Of a DNA stretch of 64,000 nt, positions 57,119-64,000 are shown in pieces. This stretch comes from Nothophaeocryptopus gaeumannii. Its lineage: Eukaryota > Ascomycota > Dothideomycetes > Mycosphaerellales > Mycosphaerellaceae. Within the stretch, counting starts at the first letter, position 1. The number at the start of each line of letters is the position of its first letter. Below the pieces are notes generated by a model. The model was given only the letters and a program-made list of their open reading frames with translations, had not been told where the DNA came from and searched no databases. The position numbers were made by a program, and so were the translations under genes. Location: the NCBI GenBank assembly GCA_031771865.1, contig JASISA010000019.1, positions 186,001 through 250,000 of the forward strand, given 5' to 3'.

Positions 57119-60100
57119 TCATGACGGATTATGGATCTTCAAGTCCTTAAGCGCTTCCTCGCCCCAATCATCACTCTGCGTACTCGTCCTATTAGCGATC
57201 TTCAGCGTACCAAGAGGTCGTGGGATGTCAACGGGAGAATCATCATCATATACGTCCAACTGTGGTGGGCCAGAGAGATTGTGTGAAGGGTATTCAGGGT
57301 AGCCGTGCTTTGGCTCGTACGTCTCGTCGTAGTCGTTGTTGTTCCAATTAGACCGCGGGTGGGAGTACTGCGTTTCGTCATCATTAAACTGCTCCACGGG
57401 CGAATAGTCGGTCGTGGTGTTCAAGTGGAGTTGAGGGTGGCGCTCGTTCGTGGGCGTGTGATCGTTTCGGCCTTCGTTGTAGACGGTCTCTTGCATCGTT
57501 TGCGATCTTGACGTTTCCAAGCTTAGCGGGTCGACTTGAGCTGCTTTCTCTTCCGGTGTCGGGATCTGGTTTATGCTCTGCATGTGTCGTAACGAGCTCT
57601 CTCCTCTCGTTGGTCCTCCTGCTGGCATACCACTCATCGTGCTAGATCTTCGATCGTAAGCCTCCTCGGGAACGGCGGTGCCGACGCTACCCTCCGCATC
57701 TGGATCACGAATGCTGAACTGCGCTATCGTGCGCATCTTTCTGCCAACCCAGGTGGCCAGGATTTTGCCTCTTTGCTTCTCACCGAGTCTCGATCGTGGG
57801 AAGTCGCCTAGTCCTACGAAAGCGACAATATCCAAGACTAGCTGATGCTCGTTTAGTACAGTGTTGACGATGATTGGGACAAGTGATGCGAGGAATGCGC
57901 GAGTGCGGGTTTCTGCGATCAGCACAAGAAGACTACCAGCTTGGAAGATGGCACTGATAACATGTTAGCGCGTTTGAAATAAGAGAAGTGGAGGACAACA
58001 CTTACCATCCACTGCGCACGAGCGCCCGATGACACTTTTCAACACTCGCCTCAACATCCATTGGGAAATGCTGCAGACCATTCACCTCAAACGTGTCACC
58101 AATCGAGCCCAGCACGAAGAGAACTTGCATTTCCACCATATTGCCTCCAGGACCAATAGGCCTACTGACGTTATGCAGAAAGCCCAGGTCTCCCGTCCGC
58201 ACATATCGAACACCCGGGTCGCCATCTATCGTACGACCATTGAATCGCTCCGCATCAAAAGCGTCCTTGGAACCGTAGAAAGAATGTGCGTTGGCTTCAG
58301 ACTGCACCCAGATCTCACCGTATTCACCAGCGAGGCAAAGATGGTTGGTCTCAGGATTGACTATGCTGATCTGCGTGCTCACGGGTACCATGCCGGAGTC
58401 TTGGACGAGCAGCGCAAACGGCTCTTGATCTGGATCCACTGGTACGATAAGTCCGCGGCGTAAAGACGTCGCTTCCAAGAAGAGCTCGATAGGCTCAATA
58501 CACATGTAGCTCCTACTTGCGACCATGGGATTGAGCACGTGGCTGTAAATGGTGTTGATGGCTGTAAGGTCCAGTGATGATGGCGCAAATGCCTGCTTGA
58601 CTCGTCCGTAGACATCGGTCTTTGGCCGCTGTTCCGTCGTGATCATTAGGTTTTTGAGTTCGTGAAGCTGAATACCCTTTCCAGCGCCATGCGCAATGGC
58701 ATGGTCAAGCATTTGTTGCGTCGCATATGTATCCTTGATTTTGTAACGAGCCAGCGTTTGGATGAGGATGTTGGGGTTTGCTGCGAAGTCCACGGGCGAC
58801 ACCAGATATGTGGGCGTGGCAAGGAAGATACCCATCATGCACGTATGCAAGAAACCAATGCCCATCGTTGTCCTAACACAGGCAAGCACAGGTCTCGTAG
58901 ACGTCATCTGACAAGTCTCCTTCTGCACCTTACAGAGCGCCATCAGACTATTGTGGCCTAGTTGAACGGCAATGCGACGTTGATCAGGGGTCCAGTATGT
59001 CCAGATGACAGCCGGATATCCAGGAGCTATCCAAGCAGGACGAAGAGTCAAGCCGAGCTCTCTACACCCGTGTGACTGCTTGGGCGGCTTTGATGTATTG
59101 TATGTGTTGGGCAGGTTCACCTTCAAGATCAGTGCAGACTGCTTCAGGTGCTGAGAAACCGTCTTTTGCTTGAGGAGGGTGTCCACGTCAGCGTTGACGA
59201 GTATCGCCTTGATCCTAAAGTCAGCAATCATGTGCAAGAGCGCCGGAGCATCTTCGCTGAGCCTGTTGGAGTCGACTGGCGCCATAGGCACAACGACTGC
59301 GCCCAGACAGAGACACGCGTGAACAGCGTAGACAAAGTCCTCCGAGTGGGTGTACATCAGCAACAAGTGGTCGCCAGGCTGAACCTTGACCTTGTTTTTG
59401 AGGTACATCGCCACTGCGGCAACTTTGGTGTCGAACTTCTTCCAATTGACACCTTTGCCCTCGCGTCCTCTGTTGTCAATCGTACAGAAGGAAAGCTCTT
59501 CGGCTTGTCGTGACACGCGCCATTGCATCAGGTCGTGGATGTTGCTGAATTGATTGAGAGGGGTACTTGTCCTGTCATCAATCACGACCTCCCTATGGTC
59601 GACACCAGAATATTGCTTCTCGGAGTGCATAGCCAGCATGTCCTGCCGTAATTGACTTGCCGCAGGTGACCAGATGCCACCAGCAGGATCATCGCCAAGA
59701 GGCAGATTCTGTACAGCTCGCTCCACGCCGAACTTGACGTGCACACATGGCAAGTTACCATTGTCGAACTCCTTTCTGCATAGCATGTTGCCAATGTCCC
59801 TTCGACCGTTCTTGATGATACGCGGCAACGTGTTGGGAGCAGTCATCATGACGCAGTACACTCGCAAGTGGTGCTCCTGGTAGAGAACCTCCATAACGCG
59901 TTCACTAAGCGAGTCCAGGAAAGGAATGTCCAGCTGCCTAGGCGGGCCTCCTGTCGTTGTCGGTGCGGTACTAGCGGCTTGCGTCTCAATGAGTATTATC
60001 GGAAGGTACTCGCCGTTAACATGAGCATCGAACGCCGAGCAATCATATATCTTCGGCACTGTCTTCATCACACTCAAGACCAGGTGCTGCACGAAGAAGT

Positions 60101-62711
60101 ATCGATGCTCGACCTCATTGGCTCCGTGCTCGACCCATTCAACTCTCTGTCTTATTCGATCCTCGTAGAGACCGAGCACGAAAACCTTGCCTTCAACAAT
60201 GAAGCCAAGCAGCCCAGTTCTCAAGAACTCCGGCTCAACCAGCACGGGTGTCGGACTGCCCTCAACAAATCGGTATGGCCTGGCGTGGAATATTGTCTCG
60301 GTATGCCTTGGAAGTGCCCAGAACCCGCCAGACAAGGACGGAGAATCAACCCAGATCTCACCAATAGTCATCGGCGCGCAAAGTAGATTAGTTTCTGGAT
60401 CCACAGCGGCCAGTGTAGCATCTGGGATGGGATAGCCAAATGCGCCTACTCGGACCGTGCCAGGTTCAGTAGACCTCTTCCGAGCCTCCTCGCCCATAGC
60501 AAGAATGACAACTTCGTTAGTCTTAAGGGATTCCTTGTCCAACAAGACCTCGCTGAGCTCTGTACGACTACGCTTCTGTTGCAGCTTCTTCTTCGTGGTA
60601 CTGCTTGCATCGAGGAGACTGGTGAAATTGTTGTTGCCGGTAACTGACGGATTGTTCGGAGTGTCATCGTCACTATCATCTTCATTATCTTGAATCGTCA
60701 ATGGGCAACCCATGCGCTCTTCGCCGCCTAGCCAGTCTCGCACGGAGATGATCATGCCTCCGTGCTCGGGCAAAGCTAGCATTGGAGCCACCAATTCTCG
60801 TGCACGAGGATTGCGCATTGGTTTCAGCCATCTGTCGGCCAAGATCTCGTGGAATTCAGTGTCAACAGTCAGGCAGTCAATCAAGCAGATCTTCACAGAT
60901 GCGAAGTTCGGCTCCATATTCTTCTTGAAGTTCCTCGTTGCCATCGGATCTTGTTGGTAGTTGTATGCAGCTCGCTTCAGTCCCGGGTAGTCGGCCGCTA
61001 GTACCGTTGCTCGATACTTCGAGATTAGATGTGCGTACATTCCTGGCGTGTCGACAGTCTTGCTCTCGAACCACACAGTCGTATGCCCGCCATAAACACC
61101 GAGTAACACGCCAATAATGAGACCGCAGCTTTCTCTAGGGTCAAGGTATGACATGATGGTTTCGTGCCTGCTATGCCGTGGTACAACGAACGCGCCATCC
61201 GGACCCCGGAGACCAGAAGAGAAAGTGTCCTGGTGCTCACTGATAGGTATGGTCGACATCATCGCGGACAGGCAAGCCATTTGGTGCATAATGGTCCTGT
61301 GCGACAGCACGACGCCACGCAGGTCGCCTGTAGGAGCGCGTGAGAACTCAATGTACGCCAGGTCCGGTACCTGCAGTGGCGTATCCGCATCCTTCTTCTT
61401 GGGATGGTACGAGCCGAACTCGTTTGTCTTCCACCACTCGACGCCTGTAGGCCACTTTAGTCGATTATTGGAGATGTCGCGTGCGAACGCCTTCAGGTTG
61501 TTGTCGGTGGTCAACGCCAGATGCGCTTGCGTTGTGGTGAGTAGCAGAGATAGCTTTTGATAATCGTTGACGTTGTTAATCGGGACAGCGACAACACCTG
61601 CGATGAAGCAGCCGAGCAATGCAATAGCGAACTCTATCACTTCTGTATCGCGGTAGACAAGAGCCACGCGATCGCCTCGGTAGAGATTCGATTTGTCTCG
61701 TATGATTTGCGCCACCTTCTCTGCCCGAGACGCTAGCTTGTCCCATGTGATCGATGCAGTCTCTTTCCCTTTTGGATCCAACACCCAATACGCAGGTTGT
61801 CTTGCCTGCATCTTCCCTCGATGTCGCAGTACGGCTCCGATATTGTCGAACTTGGACATCGGGATGTTGTTGTTGTGCGGATCGTATACAGCGAAGGGTA
61901 CGTCTCTAGGCTCGAGGGGTAATTGATGCACGTGTGCAACCGGTATGTCATCCCTCATCAACGGCGGCGCTATCATGGCAGTGGGGGAGAAAGCCTCGCC
62001 CATGCTGTATCGTTGCGGGCCGCCGTAGCTCTCTCTTGGCCTGTGATCCTCCGCCTGGCTGCCCGTGAAGTCTGAGAAGTATCCCTGCTGCGAGTCGAGC
62101 ATTGTGCTCATCCTGCTCCCAGCGTCGGTCGACCAAGGCCCTTGGCCAGCTTGTTGCGCATCAGGATTGAAGGCGTAGTCGGAGCCCACCATGGTCGAGC
62201 CGCCTTGACCAGAGATCGAACTATATCTGCTCCCTGGCGTATCCGGTCTGCTCCCAGCTGGAGTCAAAGACTGCAGTCGGCCTCCATTTGAAGGCGCGCG
62301 CTGCTGTATCGGTGGCAGTCTCATGCCCAACTGCTGCTCTTGAAACCTCTGCACTTGGCTCGGCGGGCCTGATATTGAACCTGGAGTGATCGGTCGCGAC
62401 TGCTCTCCATAGTGCTGTTGTTGCTGCTGTCCATATCCATTGCCGTCGTAGGTGCTGTAATCGCTCGTGAAGATGCTGGGTTGTATGCTTCCGTAGCTCG
62501 ACTGCCGCCCATGCGCGCCCGAATCTGCCGAGTACATGCTCGCTCGGTCGTCCCTGGGGACACCCGCAGCATCTAGTTGCTCTCGGGGGAGGTGTTGGGA
62601 CAAGATCAGGGTCCGCCTCTTCTCATAGCCTTTTCGAGTAATATCCCCTTCTTCCAGCTCAAAATCCAGCTGAGCCAGCTTCTGCTGCAGCTCCGGGCTC
62701 GCATCGGCCAT
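57119..62711 (-). CDS. CPS1: CPS1/DIP2-type protein with DMAP1-binding and two AMP-binding domains
   Basis: Two exons (62711-58006 and 57953-57119; GTAAGT donor, ATCAG acceptor, CTAAC branch) give 1846 residues. ATG at 62711 starts MADASPELQQKLAQLDFE, the DMAP1-binding motif. A Gln/Ser/Pro-rich linker follows. First adenylation domain at about 285-900, with the P-loop region reading EFSRAPTGDLRGVVLSHRTI; second at about 1050-1650, with VIWTYWTPDQRRIAVQLGH. Both cores deviate from the classic Ser/Thr/Gly-rich loop. The C-terminus is polar and disordered. The family includes Cochliobolus CPS1, linked to virulence, and animal DIP2, linked to fatty-acyl metabolism. Complete and apparently functional. 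Confidence 0.93.
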
Positions 62712-63480
62712 GATTGCGTGCACGGTGGTCTATTATGGGTGTTGGTGTTGGCCACGGATCCTCATTCCATACACCCGCTTCAGACGTCTGTGTGTGTCGG
62801 GAGCGGCGAAGGTGCAGAAGCCCAGCTGCCCGTCGCCAGTGACGCTTCACCTTCCAGCACTGCAACTCATCTGCTATGGTCGGCCGCTGCAATCACGGGT
62901 CCTGGCACTGATATTCAACACGCGCAAACGTGTGAAAACTGTCTCTTAATGTGAAGACGCCTTCCAGTGTGGCAGACCGCCTGCCTGCTGAAGCTTGGCT
63001 ATGAATAGTCCGAGCTTGCTTCTATGCTGCGTAGTAATTCGGCGGTTTCGGTGTCGATGGTGGACCTTGTTTCTGGTCCAGCAGAGCAAGAGCTGTGTGT
63101 TTCGAAACTCGATTCTCTCCGACACCCCATCATCTGCAGGGTCCAGCCGGCCACTGGACGTCACCAACGGAAGGTCCTCTGGCGCCGAACCTTCCCGTCA
63201 TAGTTCGTTCTACCAAGACTTCAATACGAACGAATTACACTATTGATTCGAAGGAATGAACACAAGAAGAATACGATCAATCTTCCACAATATTCGCTTT
63301 CAATGTCTTCTATGAACAAAACAAGCCGCTATGCTCCACAATTCGCAAAGGGTATCTTGAGGTCGAATAAACAACAATGCTGATGAGCCCGCCGTAACAT
63401 CGTGATATGTGATGCCTGTGTAACATATCTTCTCTCTGGTCTAGCCCACTGCTGGTGCTGTACAGAGCACTGTGCTCTGT
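62712..63480. other. CPS1 promoter and ferric reductase 3' flank
   Basis: No gene, repeat or structural RNA is supported. Confidence 0.5.
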
Positions 63481-63999
63481 CTAGTATGTAAAAGCCTCTT
63501 CCACGAAATCCAGAGAAGCCGTCGTCACGACCGACCGACAAGCCGCACGAACATCGTCCGCGAGCGCTCCCGGACCACACACTGTGACCCCGACGGAGCC
63601 TATGCGCTCTGGCATCTCTCGTTCGATGATTGTCTTCGGATTACAGCGACCTGGATACATCGAAACGGAACCTGTTGACGAGACGACTTCGCCTCGGTGG
63701 CGTGGTTTCGTGACGAAAAGGTGTATTCGAAGGACTTCTCGTCGGGCCTCCATTCGCAGGATCTTGTCCATCCACTCGCGTACCCATTCGAGCGCTTCGG
63801 TATTGGGTACTGACCAGACTAGTAAAATCTTGCGTGTACTGCATGTCCCAGCGTGGTATTGCTGTAGGAGATGGTGGATGAAGCCCACTTGATGTGTGAT
63901 GCCCACTCCACCAGCGAACAGTATTACTGTGCCGTACGAAGTGAGCGACTCATGTCCACCATACGGCCCTTCGATGAAACCCCAGGTGATTAACGGTTG
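63481..63999 (-). CDS. Ferric reductase (FRE family), C-terminal NAD(P)H-binding part only
   Basis: The frame enters from the right edge and ends at 63481. It starts within ITWGFIEGPYGGHESL, then TVILFAGGVGITHQVGF, the NADPH-binding GG.GIT motif, followed by KILLVWSVPNTEALEWV, HLFVTKPR and the late VCGPGALADDVRAACR, ending FVEEAFTY. This matches the FAD/NAD domain of fungal transmembrane ferric/cupric reductases, which reduce iron at the cell surface for uptake. The haem-bearing membrane part lies beyond the window. Confidence 0.88.
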   Translation of the reverse strand, partial: QPLITWGFIEGPYGGHESLTSYGTVILFAGGVGITHQVGFIHHLLQQYHAGTCSTRKILLVWSVPNTEALEWVREWMDKILRMEARREVLRIHLFVTKPRHRGEVVSSTGSVSMYPGRCNPKTIIEREMPERIGSVGVTVCGPGALADDVRAACRSVVTTASLDFVEEAFTY

Positions 64000-64000
64000 T

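Noticed and set aside
1..64000. CRISPR arrays, rRNA, insertion sequences
   Set aside because: The sequence is eukaryotic with spliceosomal introns; no spaced direct-repeat array or rRNA was seen.

Overview
The window reads as nuclear DNA of a filamentous ascomycete (Pezizomycotina, most likely a Dothideomycete). Genes carry short introns of about 45-120 bases with GT..AG ends and CTAAC/CTGAC-like branch sites. The families are typical of this group: Zn2Cys6 and C2H2 regulators with fungal transcription factor domains, a CPS1/DIP2 adenylating protein, a CDC25 Ras exchange factor, GH16/GH28/GH43 enzymes, fungal nitrate reductase and a hybrid histidine kinase relic. The class assignment is inference. 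Exon borders were placed by eye from splice signals and reading frame.

Layout. 1-6 kb: the 3' end of a NOPCHAP1-like gene, two decayed genes side by side (a GH28 pectinase fragment and an actin/Hsp70-like ATPase remnant), and a poorly resolved minus-strand locus with a Gfd2/YDR514C-like nuclease-fold domain. 6-12.3 kb: sideroflexin, a four-helix membrane protein and an NmrA-like oxidoreductase, all minus strand. 14-19 kb: a Zn2Cys6 regulator followed by an intracellular GH43 enzyme, whose upstream gap holds a perfect CRE and an E-box, then a secreted Kre1-like protein. 20-23.5 kb: nitrate reductase with a perfect NirA box upstream and an unusual charged N-terminal region of about 200 residues. 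23.6-29.6 kb: a GH16 secreted enzyme and the SH3-WW-RasGEF protein CDC25. 29.6-33.7 kb: a gene-poor divergent promoter region containing a newly recognised Tc1/mariner-type MITE. 33.7-40.2 kb: a C2H2 plus fungal-TF regulator, a Sulfotransfer_4 protein and a DHA2 MFS transporter with one in-frame TAG. 41.5-46.5 kb: a cupin-like protein, a three-exon secreted protein and a DUF1772 membrane protein. 47-49 kb: a hybrid histidine kinase pseudogene. 49.6-56.4 kb: an FtsJ-like methyltransferase, a RING-like protein lacking its last zinc ligand, an eight-cysteine secreted protein with a Ser/Thr-rich tail, and a DUF3455 secreted protein. 57-62.7 kb: CPS1. The right edge holds the C-terminal end of a ferric reductase.

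The genes are mostly unlinked in function. The one plausible functional pair is the Zn2Cys6 regulator with GH43. The striking theme is the number of broken genes (GH28, the ATPase remnant, the MFS transporter, the histidine kinase and possibly the YDR514C-like locus) scattered among intact housekeeping genes. The best candidates for novelty are the MITE family, the charged extension of nitrate reductase, and the cysteine-rich secreted proteins.
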